The notes beneath the pieces are model-generated. The model worked only from the letters and a program-made list of their open reading frames with translations, was not told where the DNA came from and searched no databases. From Natrialba asiatica DSM 12278 (GTDB lineage Archaea; Halobacteriota; Halobacteria; Halobacteriales; Natrialbaceae): 64,000 nucleotides of DNA. Both the position numbers and the translations under genes were made by a program. The DNA lies in assembly GCF_000337555.1 (NCBI RefSeq), contig NZ_AOIO01000040.1, forward strand, positions 310,184 to 374,183, in the 5' to 3' direction. Shown here in pieces: positions 40,883-50,153 of the stretch. Position 1 is the stretch's first letter. Every line of letters starts with the position of its first letter.

Positions 40883-43849
40883 TTATTCGAGGTGAATCGC
40901 CGGCCGGAACGGTTGGGCCTGACTCGCCTTGCCATCGGGACCGACCGGGTCGCCGTCCTCGTCGTAGACTTCGACGTCGGCGTCGAACTCGCGGCCGAGG
41001 AACGCGGACGCGTCCTCGTAGACGGCCCGCTCGTCGATCTCGGACAGGGACGCGAGCGTCGAGTCGTCGCGCTCGCGAACGAACGCGACGAGATCGCCGA
41101 CGAGAGCGTTGACGGCGTCGCCTTTCTCACGCAACGCCCCGTCTTGTATCACGTCGCCCATCACCCGGCCCTGATTCGGACCGACGTCAAGTACGGTATC
41201 GAGGACGGTGCGCTTCCAGTCGGCCGCGACGTATAGCCGAATCGTCTCGGGGTCGGTGTCGGTGACTGCGATGATATCGCGAACGTCTTCGAGGACGTCT
41301 TTGACCAGTCGCTCCCGCTCCACGACGGTTGGATTCTCGAACTCGGGAACGGGGTCGGGCCAGGGAACGTCCTCGGCGGGCTCGCCGGTCAAGCGCTCGT
41401 GGAGTTCGTTGGCCATGAACGGGACGAACGGTGCTAACAGCCGCAGTCGGGTTTCGAGGACCGTCCGCAGCGTCCAGCGGACGCCCGGTCGCTGCGCGCT
41501 CACTCCGCGAGCGCGATGCTCGGGGGACGCGTCGGTCCCCTGTTGATCGAGGTTCACGCGGCGGCGGTACCATTTGAGGTGCTCCTCGAAGCGGTAGAAG
41601 GCGCGCTGGCTGGCGGTGCGAGTCTCGAAGCGCTCCATGGCGTCGGTGACGGTACGGACGGTCCGCTGGAGCCGGGCGAGCAGCCAGCGGTCGATCGTCT
41701 CGAGATTCCGCTCGCCTTCGGCGTCCTCGATCACGTCGACGGCGCGGTTCCAGAACCGCTCTAACTGGTCGCGGGTCGAGCCGACCTCGTCGGCCCGCCA
41801 GTCGAAGTCCTGCCAGGGTTCGGAGCTGTTCAGCAGGAAGAACCGAACGGTGTCGGCGCCGTACGTCCCGATGGCCTCGTCGGGTAACACGACGTGACCC
41901 TTCGAGGAACTCATCTTCTCGCCCTCGAGCAGTCCCATACCCATGCTGGTAATCCCCCGCGGCCACCGTTCTTCGTCGAATAGTTCGGCGTGATGGTAGA
42001 GGAAGAACGTGAGGTGGTTCGAAATCAGATCGGTGGCCGAACAGCGGTAGTCGACCGGATACCAGTAGTCCCACTCCTCGCGCAGCTCCAGCGCCCGCCC
42101 GTCGGGGTCGGCCACGGCACCCTCGCCGTAGAACAGCGTCTCGAAGAAGTTCCGATCCATCTCCTCCGGCGGAACGTCCTCGAGCCGGTGGGCGATGGTG
42201 TAGTAGGCCATGTAAATCGTCGAGTCCGACAGGGGTTCGATAACGAACTCGTCGTCCCACGGTAACCGCGTTCCGAGCCCGTAATTACGGATGCAGGGCC
42301 ACTCCTCGAGCCAGTCGACGGTGTGGGTGTACTGCTCGCGGGTCGTCTCGGGGATCGCATCGAGGTTATCGATCGCTCGCAGCACCTTCTCGCTCCACTC
42401 CTCGTCGTTGTACCGCAGGAACCACGTCTCCTGTTCGGCGACCTCGACATCGCCGCCGCAGCGACAGACGACTTCCTCCGAAAAATCGTACATCGCGTCG
42501 AAGACGCCCTGCTGTTGGAAGCGTGACTCGAGTTCATCGCGGACGTCCTCGATACCCTCGCCGGCGAACTCGCCGTATTCGGCGACGAGTTCACCCCGGT
42601 GGAACTCGCGGTTGTACAGCTCTTTGGTGGCCTCCTCGAGCGCGGGATCGTTCGAGGATTCGACGCCGTGTTTCTCGACGGCGTCTTTCGCGGGGAACTC
42701 GCCGTACCCTTCGATGGTGAGGATCGCCCGCGGTTCGATCGCCCGGATCTCGTCCGGATCGAGCCCGTATTCGGTCAGGTCGTCGGCCCGCGCTTTCGCC
42801 TCCGCGAGGGCGATCCAGTCGTCGGGCGAGTGGGCCGGCACGGACATCACGACGCCGGTCGCGCTGTCGGTGTCGACGAAGTCCGCTGGAACGACGATGA
42901 TCTCCTCGTCGGTGACCGGATTCGTGACGCGTTCGCCGACCAGCTCGGCTCCCTCGAACGTCTCCTCGACGTCGACGTCGCGGGCCTGGAGGTCTAACTT
43001 CTCCGCCGCTTCCTCGGAGACGATCCACTCCTCGCCGCCGGAAGACGCAACCGCACCGCCCGAGCCGTCCGAGCGTTGCTCGGCGGTGTCCACCGTCGCG
43101 CGAGCGTAGGTCGCGTTGGGGTCGACGTACGCGTTGGTGACTCCCCGGACCGTCTCCGGTCGGAGCGTGGCCATCGGATAGACGACGCCCTCGCCCTCGT
43201 CTTCGAATTTGATTAGGGTATACTCCTGAAATTCCGCCTCTTCGCCCTCGAGCAGATCGTGGGTCGTGACCGGCTGTTCCTCGTTCGTACAGTAATTGAC
43301 GGGGTGCAGCCCATTCTCGAGCAGCCCGCGCTCCTTGAGGGTCTCGTACTGCCACGTGATGAACTTCGAATAGCGTTCGTCGTTCGTCGTGAACTCGCGT
43401 CGCCAGTCGATCGACAGGCCGAGCCGGCGCATTCCGGTCTTGTAGCTGCAGTCTGCCTCCTCGATGAAGTATCGCGCGTAGCCCATCGGCGTTTCGAGCG
43501 CCGTCAGATCGGATTCGGGGACGCCGAAGGCGTTTTCGAGGCTCCGTATCTGCTCCTCCTCTCCGTTCTTGAGCCGTTCGACGGCGCCAACGATCGGCGT
43601 GCCCGTGACGTGCCAGCCGATCGGGAACAGCACGGTATCACCCTGCTGGCGGCGGTATCGTGCGTAGACGTCCGGAACCGTGTACGTGCGGGCGTGGCCG
43701 ATGTGCATCCCGCCGCTCGGATAGGGGTAGGGAACCGTCACGAACGTCCCGCCGTCCGACCCTCGTCCGTCGGGATCGGCCTCGTACCGCCCCGACTCGG
43801 CCCAGCGCTCGCGCCACTCGGCCTCGAGTTCATGCGGAGTATAGCTCAT
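40883..43849 (-). CDS. second leucyl-tRNA synthetase, archaeal-type catalytic core
   Basis: The 988-residue class I synthetase has HIGH in YPYPSGGMHIGHARTYTVPD (49-52) and KMSSSKGHVV (about residue 645). The GWHVTGTPI motif and the LRPETVRGVTNAYVDP and TGVVMSVPAHSPDDW editing motifs are of the archaeal/eukaryotic LeuRS type, unlike the neighbouring gene. The usual Gly in GTGV is Ala (SATGV). A GTG at 43855 gives two extra residues; ATG 43849 is preferred. The family charges tRNA-Leu. With a bacterial-type LeuRS next door, one may be the housekeeping enzyme and the other specialised or weak. The 139 bp between them contain no gene. Confidence 0.88.
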   Translation of the reverse strand: MSYTPHELEAEWRERWAESGRYEADPDGRGSDGGTFVTVPYPYPSGGMHIGHARTYTVPDVYARYRRQQGDTVLFPIGWHVTGTPIVGAVERLKNGEEEQIRSLENAFGVPESDLTALETPMGYARYFIEEADCSYKTGMRRLGLSIDWRREFTTNDERYSKFITWQYETLKERGLLENGLHPVNYCTNEEQPVTTHDLLEGEEAEFQEYTLIKFEDEGEGVVYPMATLRPETVRGVTNAYVDPNATYARATVDTAEQRSDGSGGAVASSGGEEWIVSEEAAEKLDLQARDVDVEETFEGAELVGERVTNPVTDEEIIVVPADFVDTDSATGVVMSVPAHSPDDWIALAEAKARADDLTEYGLDPDEIRAIEPRAILTIEGYGEFPAKDAVEKHGVESSNDPALEEATKELYNREFHRGELVAEYGEFAGEGIEDVRDELESRFQQQGVFDAMYDFSEEVVCRCGGDVEVAEQETWFLRYNDEEWSEKVLRAIDNLDAIPETTREQYTHTVDWLEEWPCIRNYGLGTRLPWDDEFVIEPLSDSTIYMAYYTIAHRLEDVPPEEMDRNFFETLFYGEGAVADPDGRALELREEWDYWYPVDYRCSATDLISNHLTFFLYHHAELFDEERWPRGITSMGMGLLEGEKMSSSKGHVVLPDEAIGTYGADTVRFFLLNSSEPWQDFDWRADEVGSTRDQLERFWNRAVDVIEDAEGERNLETIDRWLLARLQRTVRTVTDAMERFETRTASQRAFYRFEEHLKWYRRRVNLDQQGTDASPEHRARGVSAQRPGVRWTLRTVLETRLRLLAPFVPFMANELHERLTGEPAEDVPWPDPVPEFENPTVVERERLVKDVLEDVRDIIAVTDTDPETIRLYVAADWKRTVLDTVLDVGPNQGRVMGDVIQDGALREKGDAVNALVGDLVAFVRERDDSTLASLSEIDERAVYEDASAFLGREFDADVEVYDEDGDPVGPDGKASQAQPFRPAIHLE

Positions 43850-43950
43850 GCGCACTCATTATGCTGGAACGGGTAAAAGTACTATCACGTTGGGCACGTG
43901 CCGCTGCCGCCGACCGAAAGAAGTGCCCCGCGTCGTCGTCCGCCAATCAC

Positions 43951-44376
43951 TCACTCGATGTCGATCTGCTTCGACTCCTCGTCCCCCGACTCCTTCGGCA
44001 GTCGGACGGTCAACACACCGTTCTCGTACCCGGCCGACACCTCGTCTTCGGCGACCGGTTCCGGCAGTCGAATCCGACGGTTCGCCGTCTTTCGAGTTCG
44101 TTCGTGTCGGAGGTATCGCCCCCCGTCGTCCGCGAACTCGGCTTCCTCGGCGCGGTTCGCTTCGAGTCGCAACGTCCCTTCCGTGAGCGTCAGGTCGATA
44201 TCCTCGACCTCGTAGCCCGGCAGGTCGGCCGTCACGACGAACTCGTCGTGGGTGTCGGTCACGTCGACCGGTACCGTTCCGGGGACCTGCAGGCCGCCGC
44301 TTGCCATCCCTTCCTCGACCTGCTTGCTGACGCGGTCGAGCATCTCCTCGATTTCGTCGAACGGGTTTCGTCGCAT
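43951..44376 (-). CDS. Hsp20 / alpha-crystallin small heat-shock protein
   Basis: The 141-residue chaperone has a helical N-terminus (DEIEEMLDRVSKQVEEG), the alpha-crystallin domain (VDVTDTHDEFVVTADLPGYEVEDI through GVLTVRLPK) and a short acidic tail. The conserved A-x-x-x-n-GVL-x-v motif is present as YENGVLTVRLP. It should bind unfolding proteins as an oligomer. The C-terminus ends in QIDIE, a weak version of the I-x-I/V anchoring motif. It is upstream of and divergent in transcription context from no obvious partner; the Bcp gene ends about 10 kb of neighbours on the same strand. Confidence 0.92.
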   Translation of the reverse strand: MRRNPFDEIEEMLDRVSKQVEEGMASGGLQVPGTVPVDVTDTHDEFVVTADLPGYEVEDIDLTLTEGTLRLEANRAEEAEFADDGGRYLRHERTRKTANRRIRLPEPVAEDEVSAGYENGVLTVRLPKESGDEESKQIDIE

Positions 44377-44465
44377 ACGTCCACCTAGGTGTTCGAGGTG
44401 GATAAATTCTGCCCGTGATAAAACAACAGAACGGGCCTGCGAGTTCTTCGAGCGGGGCGACCCGT

Positions 44466-44921
44466 CTACTCGGGGAGCGTCGCCAGGTCGTCGTCCAGTG
44501 CGTCGAGCAGTACCTCGCGTGCGTGCCCGTCCGGGTCGACGTTCTCGTAGACGGCCCGTATTTCGCCATCGGCGAGGACGAACGTCGTTCGCGGGGCTGT
44601 CCCGTCCTCCACCTCGACGCCGAAGGCGTCGGCGACCTCGCCGTCGGGATCCGCGAGCAGATCGAACTCGAGTTCTTCTGACTGAGCGAACGAGCTGTGA
44701 GACGCCACGTCGTCGGTGGAGACGCCGTAGACCTCGACGCCAGCCTCCCGATAGGTCTCGCGTTCGCGCTGGAACTGCGTGGCCTCGGTCGTACAGCCGG
44801 GCGTGTCGTCGCGCGGGTAGAAGTACACGACGGTCGGATCGTCGAACGCGGGGGAAATCTCTTCGCCGTTCTGGTTTGGCGCTGTCACGGTCGGCGCGTC
44901 GTCACCTGTTGTCAGTGTCAT
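44466..44921 (-). CDS. bcp: thioredoxin-dependent peroxiredoxin (Bcp type)
   Basis: The 151-residue protein is a one-domain AhpC/Bcp peroxiredoxin that reduces hydrogen or organic peroxides. The peroxidatic Cys is C43 in YFYPRDDTPGCTTEA; a resolving Cys near the usual Cys-x4-Cys position (residue 48) is absent, so a one-Cys mechanism or external thiol is implied. The sequence otherwise matches Bcp (VYGVSTDDVASHSSFA, FDLLADPDGEVADAFGV, RTTFVLADGEIRAVY). The ATG at 44921 lies just before the conserved start. It follows pheA on the same strand after about 100 bp. Confidence 0.92.
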   Translation of the reverse strand: MTLTTGDDAPTVTAPNQNGEEISPAFDDPTVVYFYPRDDTPGCTTEATQFQRERETYREAGVEVYGVSTDDVASHSSFAQSEELEFDLLADPDGEVADAFGVEVEDGTAPRTTFVLADGEIRAVYENVDPDGHAREVLLDALDDDLATLPE

Positions 44922-45025
44922 CGTTCCTTCGGTCGTGTGTCCGCGAGACGAGGGAAAACAGTTTGCGGTCGGTGTCAGTGTCGGTGTCGGTGTCGATGTC
45001 GTCGTCCGCGGGCGGCGAACCGGTC
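44922..45025. repeat. GTGTCG-type hexamer tandem tract between bcp and pheA
   Basis: From about 44967 to 45000 the sequence is a degenerate tandem of GTGTCG/GTGTCA/GTGTCGAT units. Simple tracts of this kind are common in haloarchaeal spacers and no gene is supported here. Confidence 0.4.
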
Positions 45026-45844
45026 TCACTCGACGACGTGTTCCATATCGTACGAGCCGAGTCGCCGGACCCAGCCGTTCTCGGCGAGCGCTTCGAGTTC
45101 GGCGATGGCTTCGCTCGTTCGCGCCTCGTAGAGGCCGGCCTCGATGTCGACGTGGAAGATGTAGTCGCCGAGGCGCTGGCCGCTCGGGCGGGATTCGACG
45201 CGGGTGAGGTTGATGTCGCGGTCGGCGAAGGGTTCGAGCAGTTCGAGCAGCAGTCCGGGGTAGTTCGCGTTCGGGTAGACGACGAGCGTCGTCTTGCCGC
45301 CGCCTTTCGACCGATCTTCGGCGGGTGCGACCGCGAAGAATCGCGTCGCGTTCGAGTCCTGATCCTGGATGTCCTCGGCCAGCACCTCGAGTGCGGCGTC
45401 CCCGGCGGCGTTTGCAGGGTGGGCGATGCCGGCGACGGACGGATCGTCGCGGGCGAACTCGACGCCCTGGGCCGTGCTCGCGACGGCTTCGAGGGTGGTG
45501 TCGGGGTACTCCCGATCGAGATAGGAACGACACTGGGCGAGGGCCTGCGAGTGGCTGGCGATCGTTTCGAAGTCGGGGCCCTGTGCGAGCAGCGCGTGTT
45601 TGATCGGCGTGACGATTTCGCGGACGACGGCCACGTCGTACTCGGCGAGTGCGTCCAGACTCTCCGTGACGCTGCCCTCGATACTGTTCTCGATGGGGAT
45701 GACGCCGCGGTCGTACTCGCCGCTCGCGACGGCATCGACGATCGAGGTCACGGACTGGCGAAAGTCGATCGCATCCGCGTCGGCGATCGACTGTGCCGCC
45801 CGGTGCGAGTAGGTCCCTTCGGGGCCGAGTGTCACTGCGGTCAT
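45026..45844 (-). CDS. pheA: prephenate dehydratase with ACT domain
   Basis: The 272-residue enzyme converts prephenate to phenylpyruvate, the committed step to phenylalanine. The catalytic domain has LGPEGTYSHRAA, VIPIENSIEGSV, and the CRSYLDREYP and NATRFFAV motifs; the ACT domain that senses Phe carries GALxE-like LLELLEPFADRDINLTRVESRPS, where ESRPS is the regulatory Phe-site motif. It is a monofunctional archaeal form without chorismate mutase. The ATG at 45844 is favoured over the GTG at 45850. It is divergent from the opsin-like gene. Confidence 0.95.
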   Translation of the reverse strand: MTAVTLGPEGTYSHRAAQSIADADAIDFRQSVTSIVDAVASGEYDRGVIPIENSIEGSVTESLDALAEYDVAVVREIVTPIKHALLAQGPDFETIASHSQALAQCRSYLDREYPDTTLEAVASTAQGVEFARDDPSVAGIAHPANAAGDAALEVLAEDIQDQDSNATRFFAVAPAEDRSKGGGKTTLVVYPNANYPGLLLELLEPFADRDINLTRVESRPSGQRLGDYIFHVDIEAGLYEARTSEAIAELEALAENGWVRRLGSYDMEHVVE

Positions 45845-46163
45845 CGCCACTTCATTGCCGAGAGAACGTGAAAATACCCGGGGTTCGTGCCGACGTTGCC
45901 GGGGCGTTCGGTGCGGTCGCCGCGACCGGCACAGCCGTTCTCACCCCGGTATCGGCGATAACAGTTATCTGGGATCGAGACGGTCGTGTTCACTACCCCG
46001 CAGTTACGGCCGAGTCCGCTCGGAGATGGACGGCCACGGACACGGATACGAATACGAATACGATGAACGACACACCACCCATTTCGATCCGCCGTCGACG
46101 ACAGTCCCGTCAGCATAGCACCGCACGAATCGCACGTCTCGAACTCGTCGAGGGGAACCGATC
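45845..46163. other. 319-bp divergent region between pheA and the opsin-like gene
   Basis: It holds a hexamer-like tandem (ACGGATACGAATACGAATACGATG at about 46038-46064) and a 34-codon plus-strand ORF (46063-46167) whose stop overlaps the next gene's start, but its codon usage is not convincing. Two CTGGGATCG/CGATACAG-like AT-poor segments near 45970 show no clear promoter. Nothing else is recognised. Confidence 0.35.
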
Positions 46164-46904
46164 GTGATCGGTCTGCTCGCCCTCCTCGGCGTCTCGAGCG
46201 CCGTACTCGTCGCCGCCGCGCTCGTGTTCTACTGGCGGACGCGATCGCTTCGCCCGGGCTCTCGACCGTACGGGTACGCCGTCGTCGTCGCAACGATCGC
46301 GATGGGGATCACCTATCTGTGCATGGCTGTCGCCGACGTGTCCGGGATCGGGACGGATTTCATCCGGTTCATCGGCTATACGGTCATGTGGGTTGCACTT
46401 CTCCCCGTCGCCTGCGCCGTTGCAGGTGTTGACCGCCGGTTGACGCTCCTGTTCGTTGCCGCCGTCGTGGGTCGCCTTTGGGCTACTCTGGGAAGTTGGC
46501 TCCTCGAGGGAGCGCTCGCGATGATCGCAACGCTTGGTACTTTCGGCGCTCTCGGCGGCGGACTCTACTTGCTGTTCGGACCGATCTCCCGCGCGGCGAG
46601 GTCGCTCCCGGCCGAACGAACGCTCCTGTTTACCAAACTCAAGTACCTGCTCGTCCTCGGGTGGAGCGGTCTCGTCGTGACCGGACTGCTCTCGGCAAGC
46701 CTGAACCCCGCGGACGACTTCGTCGGCCAACTCATCGTCATCTACGTCGAGGCGATCCTACTGCTCGGTTTCGGCGGCATGGTCCTCTGGAGTTCCGCGG
46801 CGCTCGAACAGACGGCGTCATCGACCGGGCTTCTCTCGTCCGATACTGAACTCGGCGATGCTGGCACGCCTGAATCCACGGAGCGCGTCGAACACGTCGA
46901 TTAG
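46164..46904 (+). CDS. seven-helix opsin-related protein lacking the retinal-binding lysine
   Basis: The 246-residue protein has seven hydrophobic helices arranged as in microbial rhodopsins. Helix B reads [21 protein letters not shown], similar to bacteriorhodopsin's YAITTLVPAIAFTMYLSML. Helix C keeps the Arg (R68, aligned with R82) but has Gly71 where D85 should be; helix F keeps W167 (aligned with W182) followed by Ser; helix G has E196 where D212 is and Leu200 where the Schiff-base K216 should be (aligned on the shared GFG). Without that Lys it cannot bind retinal covalently. It might be a light-independent relative or a regulatory membrane protein. GTG start at 46164. Its end overlaps the narK end by 4 bp. 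Confidence 0.7.
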   Translation: MIGLLALLGVSSAVLVAAALVFYWRTRSLRPGSRPYGYAVVVATIAMGITYLCMAVADVSGIGTDFIRFIGYTVMWVALLPVACAVAGVDRRLTLLFVAAVVGRLWATLGSWLLEGALAMIATLGTFGALGGGLYLLFGPISRAARSLPAERTLLFTKLKYLLVLGWSGLVVTGLLSASLNPADDFVGQLIVIYVEAILLLGFGGMVLWSSAALEQTASSTGLLSSDTELGDAGTPESTERVEHVD

Positions 46905-48223
46905 TCGTCTCCCGCTGGATTGGCAGCACCGACCGGTTCGTCGCCGCCAACGGCCAGGCCATCCTCGGTCGCACGCTCTGCGATCCGGGGCTGGAAGACC
47001 CACGAACAGAGCGCCAGAATCGGGATCATCGTGACGGCGACGACCGCGTATCCGACGTGCAGATTGGGAAGGAACGGCGCGGCAAACACGAGCGGATAGA
47101 CGGTGCCACCAATCGTCCCGATCCCACCGACGACGCCGGAGACGGTGCCCGAATTGTTCGGAAACATCGCGGGAACCTGTGCAAAGATCGCTCCTTCGGA
47201 GAACGCACAGCCGACGCCGACGAAAAAGCCGGCGACGACCGCGACGTAGATGTTGCCGGTCAGTCCCGCGGCCGTCATCACCAGTAACGAGACGACGACG
47301 AAGACGAGCATCGTGAACGTCCACTGTTCGCGGTAGCGCCCGTCGAACCACGGCAGCACGGATCGTTCCGTTCGAGCGACGAGATCGCTAATGTAGCCTC
47401 CGATGGGGCGAAGCAAGCCAGCCGCAATCGAGAACGTCGCCGCGAACGTCGCCGCAATCACGAGATCCCCCTCGCCGAAGGCTTCGCGGTAGTACGTCCC
47501 GAGCCAGCCGTTCATCGCGACTTCGAGCCCGAACGTCATCACGTAGGCGGCCGACAACACGATCGCACCGTACCGTGTGCCCACGTAAAGCACTCGCCGG
47601 AGACTGGCGCTCTCCCGTGTTGCTCGGCGTTTCGCCTCGCTCTTTGCGGCATCTCCGAACAGGGAGTAACCGAGTCCCAGAACGATGGCGATAAGTCCCG
47701 TATAGAAGAACGCAGCGCGCCAGTTCGTCGAGAACAGCGGCCCGGCGTAGTCGGAACCGAAGACTCTCGGCAGCGTAACGTACGCGCCGAGGCCTGCCCC
47801 AGCGTTTCCGATACCGGCGAAGATCCCCTCTGCCGCCCCGAGGTTTTCCTCTTCGAACCACTCCGAAACGTGCTGAATGCCGATGACGAACGTGATTCCC
47901 GCCAGGGAAGCGATAACCCGCGAGACCGTAAACACCTCGTACGTCTGTGCGAACGCGCTGATCACCGAAAAGACACCGACGATGACGAGCGTCACACTGG
48001 CCGTTATCGGTGCACCAAATCGGTCTGTAAGTGGCCCGATAAGGAGTCGGCCAGCCGGAACCGCAACGACTGCTGCACTCGAGACGATCCCGAGTTCAGC
48101 GACCGAGAGTCCGAACTCGGTGGCGATGTCGTCGGTAAACGGGGCGAACGAGAACCAGATCGTAAACCCCAGGTTGAACATGAGCGTCGCGAGTATCAGA
48201 TTCTTCCATTTACCGTCGATCAT
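46901..48223 (-). CDS. NarK-like nitrate/nitrite transporter (MFS)
   Basis: The 440-residue 12-helix MFS protein has the nitrate-porter signature: [17 protein letters not shown] in helix 5 and [11 protein letters not shown] in helix 11, the two Gly-rich nitrate motifs. The MFS motif [10 protein letters not shown] lies between helices 2 and 3. It should import nitrate or exchange nitrate/nitrite. ATG 48223 is preferred over GTG 48229. No nitrate reductase is in the window, so the substrate link rests on the signature motifs. It is convergent with the opsin-like gene and divergent from bluB. Confidence 0.85.
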   Translation of the reverse strand: MIDGKWKNLILATLMFNLGFTIWFSFAPFTDDIATEFGLSVAELGIVSSAAVVAVPAGRLLIGPLTDRFGAPITASVTLVIVGVFSVISAFAQTYEVFTVSRVIASLAGITFVIGIQHVSEWFEEENLGAAEGIFAGIGNAGAGLGAYVTLPRVFGSDYAGPLFSTNWRAAFFYTGLIAIVLGLGYSLFGDAAKSEAKRRATRESASLRRVLYVGTRYGAIVLSAAYVMTFGLEVAMNGWLGTYYREAFGEGDLVIAATFAATFSIAAGLLRPIGGYISDLVARTERSVLPWFDGRYREQWTFTMLVFVVVSLLVMTAAGLTGNIYVAVVAGFFVGVGCAFSEGAIFAQVPAMFPNNSGTVSGVVGGIGTIGGTVYPLVFAAPFLPNLHVGYAVVAVTMIPILALCSWVFQPRIAERATEDGLAVGGDEPVGAANPAGDD

Positions 48224-48636
48224 GGACACGCATCACCGCCCCGTTGTCGGGGGCGCTTCTAGTGAGACTAACACGCCACGACTGTGGTTCGAATCGTGTC
48301 GTTCCCCAATTGAACTCGAATGACGGCGGATAGTTGTACTCATATGGCGGAGAATACTGGACGCATACAAACATATAGGTTTAGTTCTTAGATAGGTATG
48401 AAATGTATGTTGGCTGCGGTACTACCCTAACCCGTATTATTGCCCCTAGAAGTTCGACAATCGTTGGATTCTCCGCTGGCGTCCCTCCGTCTAAACAATG
48501 TTGGTAAACCCTTCTCACGCGCCCCAGTCTGACGAGTGATGGGCGCAGCGGTGGGAACAGCGATGAGCGACGAACCCGGCGCTTGTGATCGATCGTCCCA
48601 AAACTGGTATACAAGTAGAACTGATGTGTGACAATT
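48224..48636. other. 413-bp AT-richer gap upstream of bluB
   Basis: No coding region or tRNA is supported. A GGTTCGAATC near 48280 looks like a T-loop, but the flanking arms do not pair as in a tRNA. AT-rich motifs (ACATATAGGTTTAG near 48372, CTGGTATACAAGT near 48605) could contribute to promoters for the divergent genes. No cobalamin riboswitch was recognised. Confidence 0.35.
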
Positions 48637-49305
48637 ATGGTTTCATTCACTGCAGACGAGCGAGCAGCCGTCTATAAATCGATCTATACGCGACGCGATA
48701 TCAGGCGGTTCAGTGCCGATCCCGTTTCCGAGGAAGCGATGGCACGAATTCTGGATGCTGCACATCACGCACCCAGCGTCGGCTTCTCCCAGCCGTGGGA
48801 CTTCATCGTCATCGAGGACGAGGAGACAAAAACCGAGGTTGCAGCGATCGCTGAACGAGCGATTGCGGCTGCACGCGAAGGGTACCAAGAGCCACAGCGG
48901 TCTGATTTCGGCGCGTTGAAACTGGAAGGCATCGCCGATGCACCCGTGAATATTTGTGTCACCTGCGACCCAACCCGTGACGCGCCTCACGTCCTCGGTC
49001 GCAACACGATGCAGAAGATGGACGTCTATTCGACGTGTCTTGCCGTTCAGAACATCTGGTTGGCCGCCCGAAGTGAGGACATCGGTGTGGGATGGGTATC
49101 GTTCCTCTACCCCCACGAACTCCGCGATGTGCTGGGAATTCCATACCACGTGCATCCCGTCGCGTACCTCTGTGTCGGGTACCCCAGAAACGGCTTTCCT
49201 GCCGAACCCGTCCTGCAAGAGCAAGGATGGCGTGACCGTCTCGATGGCGAGCAACTGATTCACTACGATGAGTGGAACCCCGAAAAGGCACCGCAGGGAC
49301 GATGA
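48637..49305 (+). CDS. bluB: 5,6-dimethylbenzimidazole synthase
   Basis: The 222-residue nitroreductase-fold flavoprotein should fragment FMNH2 with O2 to make dimethylbenzimidazole, the lower ligand of cobalamin. The BluB hallmarks are present: YTRRDIRRFSADPVSEEAM, HHAPSVGFSQPWDFIVI and later GVGWVSFLYPHELRDVLGIPYHVHPVAYLCVGYP. General nitroreductases lack this combination. The ATG at 48637 is chosen; three codons upstream in frame are an ATG and flanks. No other cobalamin gene is next to it. Confidence 0.88.
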   Translation: MVSFTADERAAVYKSIYTRRDIRRFSADPVSEEAMARILDAAHHAPSVGFSQPWDFIVIEDEETKTEVAAIAERAIAAAREGYQEPQRSDFGALKLEGIADAPVNICVTCDPTRDAPHVLGRNTMQKMDVYSTCLAVQNIWLAARSEDIGVGWVSFLYPHELRDVLGIPYHVHPVAYLCVGYPRNGFPAEPVLQEQGWRDRLDGEQLIHYDEWNPEKAPQGR

Positions 49306-49410
49306 CCTGCGTTGCCATCCGGTCCCGGTTACCCGTCGTCACTGGATAGTTGCTCCCCGCCAGAGATGCCACTCACAGACTCGTCCCCCCGAAATCGCCG
49401 ACAATACGTG

Positions 49411-49719
49411 TTACTCGTCCAGGTGGTCGATACCCTTCTTCGAAACATTCGCCTCCGTGATCTCGTTGGGCATCCAGTCTGGCTTATCGTCGGGCGCCGT
49501 CTCCTCCCAGGCCCAGCCGTCGTAGATGTGGACTTTATCCGTCCCCTTCTCACGAAGCCTGAGTTCAGTTCGATCAGCTGCGTCTTCGCTCGAGCCCGGT
49601 TCGAGCCGTCGTGCCGCCTTGAGGGCGGCCTGCCGGGGAGTGTTCCCCGAAAAGACGCTTTCCTCTTCCCCGCTCGACGCTCGCAGCGCAAAGTTTCGTT
49701 TACCGTCTTCGCGTACCAT
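49411..49719 (-). CDS. MC1-family chromosomal DNA-binding protein
   Basis: The 102-residue protein matches MC1, a monomeric archaeal chromatin protein that bends DNA: REDGKRNFALRASSGEEESVFSGNTPRQAALKAARRLEP, TELRLREKGTDKVHIYDGWAWEE and a C-terminal PDWMPNEITEANVSKKGI. It is more acidic than methanogen MC1, as expected for a haloarchaeon. The ATG at 49719 gives the conventional MVREDGK start; an earlier frame extension is not conserved. It lies on the minus strand upstream of AbrB-like gene, which is divergent. Confidence 0.92.
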   Translation of the reverse strand: MVREDGKRNFALRASSGEEESVFSGNTPRQAALKAARRLEPGSSEDAADRTELRLREKGTDKVHIYDGWAWEETAPDDKPDWMPNEITEANVSKKGIDHLDE

Positions 49720-49756
49720 GGTTTTGCCTCCATGCCAACCCAGCACACGACCCGAC

Positions 49757-49770
49757 ATAAATATATCCCT
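49757..49770 (-). promoter_or_regulatory. TATA-like motif upstream of the MC1 gene
   Basis: GGGATATATTTATG on the minus strand, centred about 44 nt upstream of the ATG at 49719, would give a short leader of roughly 18 nt. A second AT-rich motif (CTTAAAGATACC, about 49792) lies further upstream. Confidence 0.35.
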
Positions 49771-49913
49771 GAAAATCGACCGACAGTGCCGGTATCTTTA
49801 AGTACGTTCGTCAGTCACCTCCTCGCACTATCTCGCTCCGCCGGTCGCCGCTCTCCCGTAATTGTCCGCGAAACTACTGTGTAATAAGGTCATTCCCCAG
49901 GGCGTCGAAAACA

Positions 49914-49926
49914 CTTAAGTATATCC
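49914..49926 (+). promoter_or_regulatory. TATA-like promoter of the AbrB-like gene
   Basis: CTTAAGTATATCC lies about 30-40 nt upstream of the ATG at 49956, consistent with a nearly leaderless transcript. Confidence 0.45.
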
Positions 49927-49955
49927 TACGGCGAAGTTCGTCATAGAATCCCGCG

Positions 49956-50153
49956 ATGGTACGGAAAAAGAAGTTGAGTCCAAGCGGTGCGAAAGACGAA
50001 GACGGTAACTATCACAACGTCCACCTCAATCTCCACGAGGATGAACTCGCAGTCGCGGGGATGGATATCGGCGACGAAGTTTTCGTTCGGGTCCGGGACG
50101 GGAAGATCATCATTCAGAAAGCCGACGAGGAAGACGTCGAGCACGAGTTTTAA
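49956..50153 (+). CDS. small AbrB/SpoVT-like protein
   Basis: The 65-residue protein is short, starts with a basic cluster (MVRKKKLSPSG) and has the swapped-hairpin pattern of AbrB domains: VHLNLHEDELAVAGMDIGDEVFVRVRDGKIIIQKA. The GDxVxVxxxDGxIxI arrangement is characteristic. Such proteins bind DNA as dimers or act as antitoxins; no toxin gene is adjacent, so a stand-alone regulator is more likely. A TATA-like box precedes it. Confidence 0.72.
   Translation: MVRKKKLSPSGAKDEDGNYHNVHLNLHEDELAVAGMDIGDEVFVRVRDGKIIIQKADEEDVEHEF

Noticed and set aside
44967-45000. GTGTCG tandem read as an acidic (DT)n peptide in another frame
   Set aside because: It lies in the spacer between bcp and pheA and has no supporting gene context.
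46063-46167. 34-codon ORF whose stop overlaps the opsin-like gene start by GTGA
   Set aside because: Third-position GC is near chance and the product (Arg/Ser-rich) has no recognisable character; translational coupling remains only a possibility.
48275-48300. GGTTCGAATC resembling a tRNA T-loop
   Set aside because: The flanking bases do not form a five-base T stem and no D arm, anticodon arm or acceptor stem could be built.
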